Shown: positions 37,161-48,793 of the stretch, in pieces
Layout: each line of letters opens with the position of its first letter
How positions within the stretch are numbered: the stretch's first letter is position 1
NCBI RefSeq assembly: GCF_000300975.2
Contig: NZ_AEEC02000010.1
Coordinates: 84,301 to 148,300 of the forward strand
Source: Herbaspirillum frisingense GSF30
Lineage (GTDB): Bacteria; Pseudomonadota; Gammaproteobacteria; Burkholderiales; Burkholderiaceae_D
Direction: 5' to 3'
Length of the DNA: 64,000 nucleotides
The notes under the pieces: model-generated
Database searches by the model: none
What the model was told of the DNA's origin: nothing
What the model saw: only the letters and a program-made list of their open reading frames with translations
Made by a program: the position numbers and the translations under genes

Positions 37161-37592
37161 TTACACCACCGTCACCGCGATGCCCAGGCCCAGGGGCGTG
37201 CGTCGGCCCAGCTGGGCATCGACCTTGCGGCGTACGCCCTCCAGCGTGAGCGGACGCAGCAGGGTGGAGTTGGCACCTTGCGCCAGCGCTTGGCGGACAT
37301 GGCTGTCATCGGTGCTGTCGCAGACCACCACGATCTTCATGGCCGGATGCTGCTGGCGCAACTGAGCCAGTACTTCCATGCCCTCCTTGGCGAGATTGCC
37401 CTGACCCAGCAAGAGCAGATCGGGCGGCCAGTCCCGCCCCTTGCGCAAGGCACTCTCCACATCCGCCAGCAGATGCGCCTCGCACTCGTCGGCAAGCATG
37501 AACTGCAGTGCCAACCCGCTGACGTCATCACAGTCGACGATGAAGACCCGCTTGTTGTCGACCGCGCGCTGGCTGTCTACACCGATTTGCAT
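37161..37592 (-). CDS. Single-domain receiver-like protein lacking the phospho-Asp
   Basis: The 143-residue protein has a receiver fold only (RVFIVDCDD, KIVVVCDSTDD, LLRPLTLEGV). Where the phosphoacceptor Asp should be it reads PDLLLLGQGNL, so Asp is Gly, and the conserved Lys in the K-P motif is Arg (LRPL). It cannot be phosphorylated in the usual way. The ATG at 37592 follows GGAGCAAACC. It heads the operon with truncated hemoglobin and is divergent from nifH. Confidence 0.83.
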   Translation of the reverse strand: MQIGVDSQRAVDNKRVFIVDCDDVSGLALQFMLADECEAHLLADVESALRKGRDWPPDLLLLGQGNLAKEGMEVLAQLRQQHPAMKIVVVCDSTDDSHVRQALAQGANSTLLRPLTLEGVRRKVDAQLGRRTPLGLGIAVTVV

Positions 37593-37670
37593 GGTTTGCT
37601 CCCTGGGGTGAGTGGATCGCTGACCGGGCCGCCTGGCGCAGCCTTCTTTGCCCTGCAATTCATCCCGATA

Positions 37671-37685
37671 GCAAACATCGTTCCC
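37671..37685 (-). promoter_or_regulatory. Sigma54 (-24/-12) promoter of the receiver-hemoglobin operon
   Basis: On the minus strand this reads GGGAACG-ATGT-TTGC, two mismatches from consensus with an intact TTGC and GG-N10-GC core. Transcription would start near 37659, 67 nt before the receiver gene. The two NifA sites at 37812-37857 lie 127-172 bp behind it. Confidence 0.62.
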
Positions 37686-37811
37686 GTTATCAGTCAGCTG
37701 CCCCTCCTTGCTTTCCACAGGCCGCAACAAGGCCTGTGGCTGCGGGCCGGCGGGCCGAGAGGGGGGGCCGCCGGCGTGGTTTGCTACACGTATGTGTTGG
37801 GTGGGCGGGCT

Positions 37812-37857
37812 TGTATCGTTCCCTACAGACTGGGTGCCGTTTGTGCGGTTTGCAACA
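37812..37857. promoter_or_regulatory. Two NifA activator sites between nifH and the divergent operon
   Basis: TGT-ATCGTTCCCT-ACA (37812-37827) and TGT-GCGGTTTGCA-ACA (37842-37857) are exact matches, 30 bp apart (about three turns). They are 82-127 bp behind the nifH -24 and could also serve the leftward promoter at 37671. Confidence 0.88.
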
Positions 37858-37908
37858 CCAGAAAGAGGCGGGTGGACAGGTTGCGAGAAAAGCGGATTTG
37901 GCCAATTA

Positions 37909-37921
37909 AATCAACGACTTG
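37909..37921. promoter_or_regulatory. IHF binding site of the nifH promoter
   Basis: AATCAACGACTTG matches the IHF consensus WATCAANNNNTTR exactly and lies between the NifA sites and the -24 element, where DNA bending brings NifA to sigma54 polymerase. Confidence 0.75.
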
Positions 37922-37938
37922 AGATCATTTTTTGATGG

Positions 37939-37953
37939 TGGCACGGCATTTGC
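37939..37953 (+). promoter_or_regulatory. Sigma54 (-24/-12) promoter of nifHDK
   Basis: TGGCACG-GCAT-TTGC is a perfect match to the sigma54 consensus. Transcription would start near 37965, giving a leader of about 160 nt before nifH. The 531-bp divergent region otherwise holds the NifA and IHF sites and the leftward promoter, with no supported gene. Confidence 0.95.
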
Positions 37954-38114
37954 AAATAGGGGTGTGCACCGACGATGACTTGCCGAATGCGTGACTTGAG
38001 ACGAAGACCAATAAAAGTTTCGAAGCGGCGCCCCAACGGCTGCAAGTGTGATGACAAAACTGCTTTGAACGACATCGTAATTTCTTACACCAGAGCTACA
38101 CCGCTTATTTCTAG

Positions 38115-39002
<888 letters not shown>

Positions 39003-39034
39003 ACATCATCTTCTGCCTGCTGTTGATGCTGCAA

Positions 39035-39084
39035 GGTCCTGGTCGCCCCAGCCTCTGTCTTTCGAAGCGAAGGCGGCCAGGACC
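39035..39084 (+). promoter_or_regulatory. Intercistronic stem-loop between nifH and nifD
   Basis: GGTCCTGGTCGCC (39035-39047) pairs with GGCGGCCAGGACC (39072-39084) through 13 bp with one G-U, around a 24-nt loop. With no T-run, it more likely stabilises the nifH message or partly blocks read-through, giving more NifH than NifDK. Confidence 0.6.
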
Positions 39085-39169
39085 GCAAGAAAAAGGGTAG
39101 CGCAGGTTTGTTGACCGGACTGGCATACGACCGGGTATGTCTCCCGCGACTAATTTTATCGGAGGGCCC

Positions 39170-40624
39170 ATGAGCCTCACAGTTGAAGAAACCACGGCAC
39201 GCAATACGGAATTGATCAATGAGGTCCTCAAGGCCTATCCGGACAAGACCGCCAAGCGTCGCGCCAAGCACCTCACCACCCAGGAAGAGGGCAAGTCGGA
39301 TTGCAACGTCAAATCCAACATCAAGTCGATCCCCGGCGTGATGACCATTCGCGGCTGCGCCTATGCCGGTTCCAAGGGCGTGGTCTGGGGACCGATCAAG
39401 GACATGATCCACATCAGCCATGGTCCGGTCGGCTGTGGCCAGTACTCCTGGGGCTCGCGCCGCAACTATTACATCGGCAAGACTGGTATCGATAGCTTCG
39501 TGACCATGCAGTTCACGTCCGATTTCCAGGAAAAGGACATCGTCTTCGGCGGTGACAAGAAGCTGGAAAAGATCGTCGACGAGATCCAGGAACTGTTCCC
39601 GCTCAACAAGGGAATTTCGGTGCAATCCGAATGCCCGATCGGCCTGATCGGTGACGACATCGAAGCGGTGTCCAAGAAGAAGTCCAAGCAATACGACGGC
39701 CATACCATCGTGCCGGTGCGCTGCGAAGGCTTCCGTGGCGTGTCGCAGTCACTGGGCCACCACGTGGCCAACGACGCCATCAAGGAATGGGTGCTGGACA
39801 AGATGGACCCGGACAAGAACCAGTTCGTGGCGACACCGTATGACGTGGCCATCATCGGCGACTACAACATCGGCGGCGATGCCTGGTCCTCGCGCATCCT
39901 GCTGGAGGAAATCGGTCTGCGCGTGATCGCCCAGTGGTCCGGCGACGGTACCCTCGCCGAAATGGAAAACACCCCCAAGGCCAAGCTCAACGTGCTGCAC
40001 TGCTATCGATCGATGAACTACATCTCGCGCCATATGGAAGAGAAATTCGGCATTCCCTGGGTCGAGTACAACTTCTTCGGCCCCAGTCAGATCGAGACAT
40101 CGCTGCGCCAGATTGCCAGTCACTTCGACGACAAGATCAAGGAAGGTGCCGAGCGCGTCATCGCCAAGTACAAGGCCCTCACCGATGCCGTGATCGCCAA
40201 GTACCGTCCGCGCCTGGAAGGCAAGACCGTGATGCTGTTTGTCGGTGGCCTGCGTCCGCGTCACGTGATCGATGCCTATGGCGACCTGGGCATGAAGGTG
40301 GTGGGCACCGGTTATGAATTCGGCCACAACGACGACTACCAGCGCACCACCCACTATGTGGAAGACGGCACGCTGATCTACGACGACGTGACCAGCTATG
40401 AATTCGAGAAGTTCGTCGAGAAGATCGAGCCCGATCTGGTCGGCTCCGGGATCAAGGAGAAATACGTCTTCCAGAAGATGGGCGTGCCGTTCCGCCAGAT
40501 GCACTCCTGGGATTACTCGGGCCCGTATCACGGCTATGACGGCTTCGCCATCTTCGCCCGCGACATGGACATGGCCATCAATAGCCCGGTGTGGGGCATG
40601 GCCAAGGCGCCGTGGAAGGCTTGA
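39170..40624 (+). CDS. nifD: Nitrogenase MoFe protein alpha chain NifD
   Basis: The 484-residue subunit has the P-cluster cysteines in [10 protein letters not shown] and [11 protein letters not shown], the FeMo-co Cys in [10 protein letters not shown] and the FeMo-co His in [14 protein letters not shown]. It carries the active site for N2 reduction. The start at 39170 follows ATCGGAGGGCCC; a longer frame reaches 39137 without support. Confidence 0.99.
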   Translation: MSLTVEETTARNTELINEVLKAYPDKTAKRRAKHLTTQEEGKSDCNVKSNIKSIPGVMTIRGCAYAGSKGVVWGPIKDMIHISHGPVGCGQYSWGSRRNYYIGKTGIDSFVTMQFTSDFQEKDIVFGGDKKLEKIVDEIQELFPLNKGISVQSECPIGLIGDDIEAVSKKKSKQYDGHTIVPVRCEGFRGVSQSLGHHVANDAIKEWVLDKMDPDKNQFVATPYDVAIIGDYNIGGDAWSSRILLEEIGLRVIAQWSGDGTLAEMENTPKAKLNVLHCYRSMNYISRHMEEKFGIPWVEYNFFGPSQIETSLRQIASHFDDKIKEGAERVIAKYKALTDAVIAKYRPRLEGKTVMLFVGGLRPRHVIDAYGDLGMKVVGTGYEFGHNDDYQRTTHYVEDGTLIYDDVTSYEFEKFVEKIEPDLVGSGIKEKYVFQKMGVPFRQMHSWDYSGPYHGYDGFAIFARDMDMAINSPVWGMAKAPWKA

Positions 40625-40730
40625 GCCGAATCGATTCGGAGATGGAAGGACGCAGCACTGTGCCCGCCGCCTGTCGTCCATCCGACCCGAGCCTGGATCA
40701 TTTGATCAGTTGAATTGAAGGGGTATCATC

Positions 40731-42290
40731 ATGCCGCAAAACGCCGATAGCGTTCTGGACCACGAGAATCTGTTCCGCCAGCCGGAATACCGCGAACTGC
40801 TCGCCCGCAAGAAAGACGAGTTCGAGTTCGCCGTTCCGCTGGACAAGGTTCAGGACGTGGCCGAATGGACCAAGACCAAGGAATATCAGCAAAAGAACTT
40901 CGCCCGCGAGGCGCTGACCATCAATCCGGCCAAGGCCTGCCAGCCGCTGGGTGCGGTGTATGCCGCCGTCGGCTTCCAGAACACGCTGCCGTTTGTGCAT
41001 GGATCGCAGGGCTGCGTGGCGTATTACCGCTCGCACTTTTCGCGTCACTTCAAGGAACCGACTTCCTGCGTATCGTCGTCGATGACAGAAGACGCCGCCG
41101 TCTTCGGTGGTCTCAACAACATGATCGACGGCCTGGCCAATGCCCTGAGCCTGTACAAGCCGGAGATGATCGCCGTCTCCACCACCTGCATGGCCGAGGT
41201 GATCGGTGATGATCTCGACTCCTTCATCAAGAATGCCAAGGACAAGGGCAGCGTGCCGGCAGAATATGACGTGCCGTTCGCCCATACCCCAGCCTTCGTC
41301 GGCAGCCACGTGACCGGCTATGACAATGCCTTGAAGGGTATCCTGACGCACTTCTGGGATGGCAAGGCCGGCACCGTGCCAGCACTGGAAAGAAAGCCCA
41401 ACGAGCGCATCAATTTCATCGGCGGTTTCGATGGCTTCGTGGTCGGCAACCTGCCCGAGGTCAAGCGCATCTTCAAGCTGATGGGCGTGGATGGCACCAT
41501 CGTGTGTGATCCCTCGGAGGTCTGGAATACCCCGACTGACGGGCAGTTCCGCATGTACAGCGGCGGCACCACCAAGCAGGAAGTGATCGAGGCCGTCGAC
41601 GCCAAGGCCACCGTGGTGTTCCAGGAGTTCAGCACGCTCAAGACTGCCAAGTACATCGCGGAGAAGGGCCAGGAAGTGGTCGCCCTCAACCATCCGATGG
41701 GCGTGGCCGGTACGGACCGGTTCCTGATGGAGCTGTCACGCCTGAGCGGCCAACCCATCCCGGCCGAACTGGAACTGGAGCGTGGCCGCCTGGTCGATGC
41801 CATCGCCGATTCGCAGGCGCACTTGCATGGCAAGAAGTTTGCCTTGTATGGTGACCCCGACATGATGATCGGCATGACCCAGTTCCTGCTGGAGCTGGGC
41901 TGTGAGCCGACCCACATCCTGTCCACCAACGGCGATGCCGAATGGGCGGCCAAGGTGCAGGCGCTGCTGGACGGGTCTCCCTTCGGCAAGGACTGCAAGG
42001 TCTATCCCAAGCGCGACTTGTGGCACCTGCGCTCCCTGCTGTTCACGGAGCCGGTGGACTTCCTGATCGGCAATACCTATGGCAAGTATCTGGAGCGCGA
42101 CTGCGGCGTGCCGCTGATCCGCCTGGTGTTCCCGGTCTTCGACCGCCATCACTACCATCGCTTCCCCATCTGGGGTTATGCCGGTGCGATGCGCGTGCTG
42201 GTGATGATCCTTGACGAATACTTCGAAGCCCTGGATGCCAATACGGTGGTGGCCGGCGAGACCGATTATTCCTACGACATCATCCGCTGA
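40731..42290 (+). CDS. nifK: Nitrogenase MoFe protein beta chain NifK
   Basis: The 519-residue subunit has [24 protein letters not shown] (P-cluster Cys) and [18 protein letters not shown], with further P-cluster residues in [13 protein letters not shown]. It pairs with NifD to hold the P-cluster. The 106-bp nifD-nifK gap has a CCGAATCGATTCGG palindrome and other small hairpins but no promoter that I can see. Confidence 0.99.
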   Translation: MPQNADSVLDHENLFRQPEYRELLARKKDEFEFAVPLDKVQDVAEWTKTKEYQQKNFAREALTINPAKACQPLGAVYAAVGFQNTLPFVHGSQGCVAYYRSHFSRHFKEPTSCVSSSMTEDAAVFGGLNNMIDGLANALSLYKPEMIAVSTTCMAEVIGDDLDSFIKNAKDKGSVPAEYDVPFAHTPAFVGSHVTGYDNALKGILTHFWDGKAGTVPALERKPNERINFIGGFDGFVVGNLPEVKRIFKLMGVDGTIVCDPSEVWNTPTDGQFRMYSGGTTKQEVIEAVDAKATVVFQEFSTLKTAKYIAEKGQEVVALNHPMGVAGTDRFLMELSRLSGQPIPAELELERGRLVDAIADSQAHLHGKKFALYGDPDMMIGMTQFLLELGCEPTHILSTNGDAEWAAKVQALLDGSPFGKDCKVYPKRDLWHLRSLLFTEPVDFLIGNTYGKYLERDCGVPLIRLVFPVFDRHHYHRFPIWGYAGAMRVLVMILDEYFEALDANTVVAGETDYSYDIIR

Positions 42291-42302
42291 GCGCGCTGGA
42301 CG

Positions 42303-42333
42303 TCCCGCCAGTCAGAAGTGCCGCCTGGCGGGA
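42303..42333 (+). promoter_or_regulatory. Hairpin between nifK and nifE
   Basis: TCCCGCCAG (42303-42311) pairs with CTGGCGGGA (42325-42333) around a 13-nt loop, just after the nifK stop. It has no T-run. It probably protects the nifHDK message or lowers read-through into nifENX. No sigma54 element is visible in the 100-bp gap, so nifE seems to depend on upstream transcription. Confidence 0.5.
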
Positions 42334-42390
42334 TGCCCGACTGGATGCGTAGTGCCCCGGCAGCAACCCAGCTAAGCATGGAGAGCGATC

Positions 42391-43770
42391 ATGACGGCGT
42401 TGAAGCTGAAGATCCAGGAAGTCTTCGAAGAACCGGCCTGCGACAAGAACCAGGCCAAAACGGAGAAGCAACGCAAGGCAGGCTGCAGCAAGCAGCTGGC
42501 GCCGGGCGCGGCAGCCGGCGGCTGCGCCTTCGATGGCGCCAAGATCGCCTTGCAGCCGATCGTGGACGTGGCCCACCTGGTGCATGGTCCCATCGCCTGC
42601 GAAGGCAATTCCTGGGATAACCGCCATGCGGCTTCGTCCGGTGTCCAGACCTATCGCACCGGTTTCACCACCGACATCAATGAGATCGACGTCATCTACG
42701 GTGGTGAAAAGCGGCTCTACAAGGCGGTCAAGGAAATCATCGAGAAATATGATCCGCCAGCGGTATTCGTCTACCAGACCTGTGTCACTGCGCTGACGGG
42801 CGACGATATCGAGGCCGTCTGCAAGGCCGCCAGCGCCAAGTTCGGCAAGCCGGTGATTCCGGTCAATTCGCCCGGCTTTGCCGGGGTCAAGAACCTGGGC
42901 AACAAGCTGGCCGGGGAAGCCTTGCTCGATTACGTGATCGGGACGGTCGAACCGGAATTCACCACGCCCTACGACATCAACATCATCGGCGAATACAACC
43001 TGTCCGGCGAGTTGTGGCAGATCACGCCCTTGCTTGATGCCATGGGCGTACGGGTGCTTTCCTGCATCAGCGGCGATGGCCGCTATCGCGAGATTGCCTC
43101 TTCGCACCGGGCCCGGGCATCAATGATGGTGTGTTCCAAGGCCATGATCAATGTGGCACGCAAGATGGAGGAACGTTACGGGATTCCCTTCTTTGAAGGG
43201 TCTTTCTATGGGATCGGCGACGTCTCCGATTCGTTGCGCCAGATCGCGCGCCTGCTGGTGCAGCAAGGTGCACCAGCCGAGTTGACGGATCGCACCGAAG
43301 CCTTGATCGCGGTGGAAGAAGCGCGCGCCTGGAGTCGTCTGGCGCATTACAAGAAGCGCCTGGCGGGCAAGCGTGTGCTGTTGATTACCGGCGGTGTGAA
43401 GTCCTGGTCAGTGGTAGCGGCCTTGCAGGAGGTCGGCATCGAAATCGTCGGCACCAGCGTGAAGAAATCGACCCGCGAGGACAAGGAGCGAATCAAGGAA
43501 ATCATGGGGGATGAAGCCCACATGATCGATGACATGACGCCGCGCGAGATGTATGCCATGTTGAAAGAGGCGCGCGCCGACATCATGCTCTCGGGCGGAC
43601 GTTCGCAATTCATCGCGCTCAAGGCCAAGATGCCCTGGCTGGACATCAACCAGGAGCGCCATCATGCCTATGCCGGCTACGAGGGCATGATCACGCTGGT
43701 CTCGGAAATCGACCGCGCCCTGTACAACCCGGTGTGGGAGCAGGTGCGTGCACCGGCGCCCTGGGAGTAA
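42391..43770 (+). CDS. nifE: FeMo-co scaffold protein NifE
   Basis: The 459-residue NifD homologue has an N-terminal cysteine-containing stretch (EEPACDKN, KAGCSKQLAPG), AAGGCAFDGAKIAL and HGPIACEGNSWDNR. With NifN it forms the scaffold on which NifB-co is turned into FeMo-co. GGAGAGCG precedes the ATG. Confidence 0.97.
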   Translation: MTALKLKIQEVFEEPACDKNQAKTEKQRKAGCSKQLAPGAAAGGCAFDGAKIALQPIVDVAHLVHGPIACEGNSWDNRHAASSGVQTYRTGFTTDINEIDVIYGGEKRLYKAVKEIIEKYDPPAVFVYQTCVTALTGDDIEAVCKAASAKFGKPVIPVNSPGFAGVKNLGNKLAGEALLDYVIGTVEPEFTTPYDINIIGEYNLSGELWQITPLLDAMGVRVLSCISGDGRYREIASSHRARASMMVCSKAMINVARKMEERYGIPFFEGSFYGIGDVSDSLRQIARLLVQQGAPAELTDRTEALIAVEEARAWSRLAHYKKRLAGKRVLLITGGVKSWSVVAALQEVGIEIVGTSVKKSTREDKERIKEIMGDEAHMIDDMTPREMYAMLKEARADIMLSGGRSQFIALKAKMPWLDINQERHHAYAGYEGMITLVSEIDRALYNPVWEQVRAPAPWE

Positions 43771-43774
43771 GCGC

Positions 43775-45163
43775 ATGGCCATCATCGAGACTTCCTCCAA
43801 GGCGGCAGCCGTCAACCCGCTCAAGATGAGCCAGCCGCTGGGAGCGGCCTATGCCTTCCTGGGCATGAACCGCTGTATGCCGGTCATGCATGGTTCCCAG
43901 GGCTGCACCTCGTTCGGGCTGGTGTTGCTGGTGCGACATTTCCGCGAAGCGATTCCCTTGCAGACCACCGCCATGAACGAGGTATCAAGCATCCTGGGCG
44001 GGATGGAGAACATCGAAAAGGCGGTCTTGAACATCCGCCTGCGCGCCAAGCCGGACCTGATCGCCATCTGTTCCACCGGGCTGACCGAAACCAAGGGCGA
44101 TGACGTCGATGCCTATCTCAAACTGATCCGCCAGAAGCATCCCGACCTTGCCGATACTGCGCTGGCCTATGTCTCCACGCCTGACTACACGGGCGCCTTC
44201 CAGGATGGCTGGGCCAGGGCCGTGGAGGCATTGATCCGCGCGCTGGGTGAGCCGCAGCCGGACATCCAGACGCGCGCCAACCAGATCAATCTGCTGGCGG
44301 GGTGCCATCTGACACCGGCCGATATCGAGGAATTGCGCGACATCGTGCAATCCTTCGGGCTGGACCCGATCGTGTTGCCGGATGTGTCGGGTTCGCTGGA
44401 TGGCCATCTACCCGACAATTTCAGTCCGACCTCGATGGGCGGTACTACCCTGGCCGACATGCGTGCGCTGGGCGCTTCCGTCGTCACCATCGCCATCGGC
44501 GAACAGATGCGCGCCAGTGCCCAGGCCGTGCAGGAGTTGAGCGGGGTGCCGTATGTGGTGTTCGACCGGCTGACCGGCCTGCAGGCCAATGACCGTTTCC
44601 TGGCCTATCTGGAATACGTGTCGGGCCAGTCGATTCCGGCGCGCTATCGGCGTCAGCGCAGCCAGTTGCAGGATGCCATGCTGGATGGCCACTTCTTCTT
44701 CGGCGGGGTCAAGGTCGCCATCGGTGCCGAACCGGACCTGTTGCTGGCACTCTCGACATGGCTGGCCGAGATGGGCTGCGAGATCGGCTGTGCCGTGACC
44801 ACCACGACCTCGCCGGTGCTCGATGGCGTACCCGCAGCCCGGGTGGTGATCGGCGACCTGGAGGACCTGGAGCAGGGCGCGCGCCGGGTCAGCGCCGGTC
44901 TGCTGGTGACGCATTCGCACGGACGCCAGGCGGCCGAGCGCCTGCATATTCCCTTCCATCGCGCCGGCTTGCCCATGTTCGACCGCCTGGGGGCCGGGCA
45001 CTGTCTTTCGGTCGGCTATCGCGGCACACGTGGATTGATTTTCGAGATCGGCAACCTGTTGCTGGCCGAAGGCCATGCACATACCCCGGATGACTGGCAA
45101 CTGCCGCAGAGCACGCGCGATGCCCTGGCGCTGGCCACGTCCGTTCAAGGAGAAAGCTCATGA
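43775..45163 (+). CDS. nifN: FeMo-co scaffold protein NifN
   Basis: The 462-residue NifK homologue has NPLKMSQPLGAAYAFLGMNRCMP and HGSQGCTSFGLVLLVRHF. It pairs with NifE. It starts at 43775, 4 bp after the nifE stop, and overlaps nifX by 4 bp. Confidence 0.96.
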   Translation: MAIIETSSKAAAVNPLKMSQPLGAAYAFLGMNRCMPVMHGSQGCTSFGLVLLVRHFREAIPLQTTAMNEVSSILGGMENIEKAVLNIRLRAKPDLIAICSTGLTETKGDDVDAYLKLIRQKHPDLADTALAYVSTPDYTGAFQDGWARAVEALIRALGEPQPDIQTRANQINLLAGCHLTPADIEELRDIVQSFGLDPIVLPDVSGSLDGHLPDNFSPTSMGGTTLADMRALGASVVTIAIGEQMRASAQAVQELSGVPYVVFDRLTGLQANDRFLAYLEYVSGQSIPARYRRQRSQLQDAMLDGHFFFGGVKVAIGAEPDLLLALSTWLAEMGCEIGCAVTTTTSPVLDGVPAARVVIGDLEDLEQGARRVSAGLLVTHSHGRQAAERLHIPFHRAGLPMFDRLGAGHCLSVGYRGTRGLIFEIGNLLLAEGHAHTPDDWQLPQSTRDALALATSVQGESS

Positions 45164-45561
45164 AAGTGGCATTTGCAACCCAGGATCTGCAGCGCGTGGA
45201 TGCGCATTTCGGCTGGGCCAAGAACCTGGCGGTGTTTGAGGTCTGGCCCAATGGTTACAGCTTCGTGCAGACGCACAGCTTCGACGGCGATCTCAAGGAG
45301 GACGGCGACGAAGACAAGCTGGCCCCCAAGATCGAGGCCATCAAGGATTGCGCCATCCTGTACGTGGCCGCCATCGGCGGCTCGGGCGCCGCACGGGTGG
45401 TAGCCAACCGCATCCACCCGGTCAAGGTGGCGCAGGCCGAACCTATCCTGGACATCCTTGACAAGCTGCAGGAAGTGCTCAAGGGTACACCGGCACCATG
45501 GCTGCGCAAGGCCATGCAAAAGGGCCAGGAACGCGACATCAATTTTGAAGAGGAAGTGTGA
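45160..45561 (+). CDS. nifX: NifX
   Basis: The 133-residue protein of the NifX/NafY family begins MKVAFATQDLQRVDAHFGWAK and contains AAIGGSGAARVVA. It binds and hands over FeMo-co precursors between NifB and NifEN. It is part of the tight nifENX unit. Confidence 0.95.
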   Translation: MKVAFATQDLQRVDAHFGWAKNLAVFEVWPNGYSFVQTHSFDGDLKEDGDEDKLAPKIEAIKDCAILYVAAIGGSGAARVVANRIHPVKVAQAEPILDILDKLQEVLKGTPAPWLRKAMQKGQERDINFEEEV

Positions 45562-45564
45562 ACC

Positions 45565-46035
45565 ATGACTGCCATCGCCACTCAAGAGGCCCCGGTCGCC
45601 ATCGACAGCCCGTTCGTGCAGGAGCTCATCAAGCAATGGCGCGCGCAGGATACCCATGGCGCCTGGGACGGCAAGAGCAACGCAGACCTGCTGGCGCCCT
45701 ACATCATCACGCGCGAGCAGCGCCGCGAGATTCCCATCATCGGCGACCCCGATCCTGAAACCCTGTGGCGCCTGGAATTGTTCTACAACGCCGTCGGGCT
45801 GGCGATTGAACGCCAGACCGGCAGCATCGCCACGCCCATGATGAAGATGTCGCATGAGGGCTTTGGACGCATGGTGCTCATGGCCGGGCGCCTGGTAGTG
45901 GTCAACAAGCACTTGCGGGATGTGCATCGCTTCGGCTTCGAGAGCGTGGACAAGCTGGCCGAGGAGGGCGGCAAGATCGTGGCAGCCGGGGTCGAGATGA
46001 TCCGGCAGTTCCCCGAAGTGGTCAATTACGGCTGA
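45565..46035 (+). CDS. NifX-associated protein (DUF269)
   Basis: The 156-residue protein contains [49 protein letters not shown] and [29 protein letters not shown], the DUF269 pattern always found next to nifX. It lies 3 bp after nifX. A role in cofactor insertion or storage is assumed, not shown. Confidence 0.92.
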   Translation: MTAIATQEAPVAIDSPFVQELIKQWRAQDTHGAWDGKSNADLLAPYIITREQRREIPIIGDPDPETLWRLELFYNAVGLAIERQTGSIATPMMKMSHEGFGRMVLMAGRLVVVNKHLRDVHRFGFESVDKLAEEGGKIVAAGVEMIRQFPEVVNYG

Positions 46036-46061
46036 GGGCACTGGCCACAAGGAGAACGGAC

Positions 46062-46268
46062 ATGCAGGACAGGGAAGCGCTCAAGGCGCAAGTCAAGAAG
46101 CTCAACCAGCAGGCCACCGCCTTGAAGATGGATTTGCACGATCTGTCCGAGGATTTGCCGACCGGCTGGGAAAAGATCCTGGAGGTCGCACAGAAGGCCT
46201 ATGACGCCCATGCCGCCCTGGCCGAGGCACGGCGCGCACTTGAGGATGAGAACGAAAGACAGCCATGA
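46062..46268 (+). CDS. Small nif-associated coiled protein (DUF683/CCE_0567 type)
   Basis: The 68-residue, mostly helical protein ([26 protein letters not shown], then [15 protein letters not shown]) matches the small family that follows DUF269 in nif clusters. Its stop overlaps the fdxB start. Confidence 0.88.
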   Translation: MQDREALKAQVKKLNQQATALKMDLHDLSEDLPTGWEKILEVAQKAYDAHAALAEARRALEDENERQP

Positions 46269-46570
46269 CGACATTCACGGTCAAGCTTCCCGGCGGTGCC
46301 GACTGGACGCCACAGTTCGTCGGCCAGATCAATGAAGACAAATGCATCGGCTGCGGCCGTTGCTTCAAGGTATGCGGCCGCGACGTGCTGGCCCTGGTCG
46401 GGATCAATGACGAGGGCCAGCGCATCGCGGTCGATCCTGATGATGACGAGGATGAGGAGTACGAAAGAAAGATCATGACCATCGCCAACCGCGACAATTG
46501 CATCGGTTGCGAAGCCTGCTCACGGATTTGCCCCAAGAAGTGCTACACCCATGGGAGCGCGCAGGTCTGA
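46265..46570 (+). CDS. fdxB: Nif-specific ferredoxin III (FdxB)
   Basis: The 101-residue ferredoxin has two 4Fe-4S motifs, [13 protein letters not shown] and [15 protein letters not shown], separated by an acidic insert (DDDEDEEYE). It matches the nif-specific ferredoxin III family. It probably donates electrons in FeMo-co assembly or to nitrogenase. Confidence 0.93.
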   Translation: MTTFTVKLPGGADWTPQFVGQINEDKCIGCGRCFKVCGRDVLALVGINDEGQRIAVDPDDDEDEEYERKIMTIANRDNCIGCEACSRICPKKCYTHGSAQV

Positions 46571-46629
46571 TCGTCCATTTCCCTTTGAAGCTTTTTTCGT
46601 TCTCTGACACCGACCCAGGAGGCCCCAAA

Positions 46630-47229
46630 ATGAGCTACAGCCAGGCAGGTTATGTGGAATTGATGGAAGCAGCGCGCGACCCGGACCATGTGGTGACGCT
46701 GGCCTTTGCCGGCCTGATCGCACTGGCCGTTCATCGTCCGGCCCCCTATGACGTACCCATCGCCGCCCTCGATGCCGAGGCCCTGGCGGCCTTGCGTGAG
46801 CGCTATTTTCCGGAGTTGACGGCGCCTCTGTATGGCTCCCGCAGTGGGTTGTCCGGCGAGGCCTGTGCGCCGCCGCCGATCGACGAATTCGATGACCTGC
46901 TGGCCATGCTGATGGATTGCCGCACCTACGACGACCAGGAAAGTACCTGGCTGGCCCACGCCGTCGCCACGGCCTGCATGGGGTCCAACCATCTCTGGCA
47001 AGACATGGGCTTGCCCAACCGGACGGCCTTGTCACGGCTGATCAGTCATTACTTTTCCATCCTGGCGGAGCGCAACGTCAGCGACATGAAGTGGAAGAAG
47101 TTCTTCTATCGGCAATTGTGCGAACGCGAAGGGCTGGTGCTGTGCCAGGCCCCCAGCTGCGGCAATTGTTCCGATTACCTCAAGTGCTTCGGTCCGGAAG
47201 ATGCCAATCCATTGCTCGGCTTGAACTGA
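46630..47229 (+). CDS. nifQ: NifQ
   Basis: The 199-residue protein ends with the Mo-Fe-S cluster motif C-x4-C-x2-C-x5-C (CQAPSCGNCSDYLKC), after WKKFFYRQLCE. NifQ gives molybdenum to NifEN/NifH for FeMo-co. It starts at ATG 46630 after AGGAGGCC and is followed directly by the molybdate transport genes, a sensible pairing. Confidence 0.95.
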   Translation: MSYSQAGYVELMEAARDPDHVVTLAFAGLIALAVHRPAPYDVPIAALDAEALAALRERYFPELTAPLYGSRSGLSGEACAPPPIDEFDDLLAMLMDCRTYDDQESTWLAHAVATACMGSNHLWQDMGLPNRTALSRLISHYFSILAERNVSDMKWKKFFYRQLCEREGLVLCQAPSCGNCSDYLKCFGPEDANPLLGLN

Positions 47230-48033
<804 letters not shown>

Positions 48034-48040
48034 GCCGGCC

Positions 48041-48793
48041 ATGTGGTTGACCGCCGAAGACTGGAGTGCGGTGCGCCTGACGCTGAGCCTGGCCGGCATC
48101 GTCACGGTGCTGCTGCTGTTGCTAGGCACCCCGCTGGCCTGGTGGCTGGCACGCACGCGCTCGGGCTGCCGCTATTGGGTGGCCGCAGTGGTGGCCTTGC
48201 CGCTGGTCTTGCCGCCAGCGGTGCTGGGCTTCTATCTGTTGGTGCTCATGGGCCCGCAAGGGCCGGTGGGCCAGCTCACCCAGGCATTGGGGCTGGGCTT
48301 GTTGCCCTTCAGTTTTGGCGGACTGGTGCTGGCCTCGTTGCTGTATTCGATGCCCTTCGTGGTCCAGCCCTTGCAAAACGCCTTCGAGGCCATCGGTGAA
48401 CGGCCCATGGAAGTGGCGGCGACCCTGCGCGCCTCGCCGCTGGATGCCTTCTTTACCGTGGCCGTGCCCTTGGCCGGGCCGGGCTTCCTGACGGCGGCGG
48501 TGCTTGGTTTTGCCCATACCGTAGGGGAGTTCGGCGTGGTGCTGATGATCGGCGGCAATATCCCCGGCAAGACACGGGTCTTGTCGATGCAGATCTATGA
48601 CCACGTGGAAGCTTTCGAATACGCCCAGGCGCACCGGCTGGCAGGCGCCATGCTGGTGTTTTCCTTCCTGGTGCTGCTGGTGATGATGCGGCTGGGACGC
48701 GCCGGCAAGTCCGGACTCAAGCCAGCCAAGTCCGCCCGCGCACCACAGGACGCTACGGTGCAGGCGGGCGACGCTACCAGGAGATCGACATGA
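48041..48793 (+). CDS. modB: Molybdate ABC transporter permease ModB
   Basis: The 250-residue membrane protein has about five to six hydrophobic segments, [18 protein letters not shown] and the ATPase-contact loop [17 protein letters not shown], with [19 protein letters not shown]. It overlaps modC by 4 bp. The C-terminal tail is polar and about 25 residues longer than the core needs. Confidence 0.93.
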   Translation: MWLTAEDWSAVRLTLSLAGIVTVLLLLLGTPLAWWLARTRSGCRYWVAAVVALPLVLPPAVLGFYLLVLMGPQGPVGQLTQALGLGLLPFSFGGLVLASLLYSMPFVVQPLQNAFEAIGERPMEVAATLRASPLDAFFTVAVPLAGPGFLTAAVLGFAHTVGEFGVVLMIGGNIPGKTRVLSMQIYDHVEAFEYAQAHRLAGAMLVFSFLVLLVMMRLGRAGKSGLKPAKSARAPQDATVQAGDATRRST

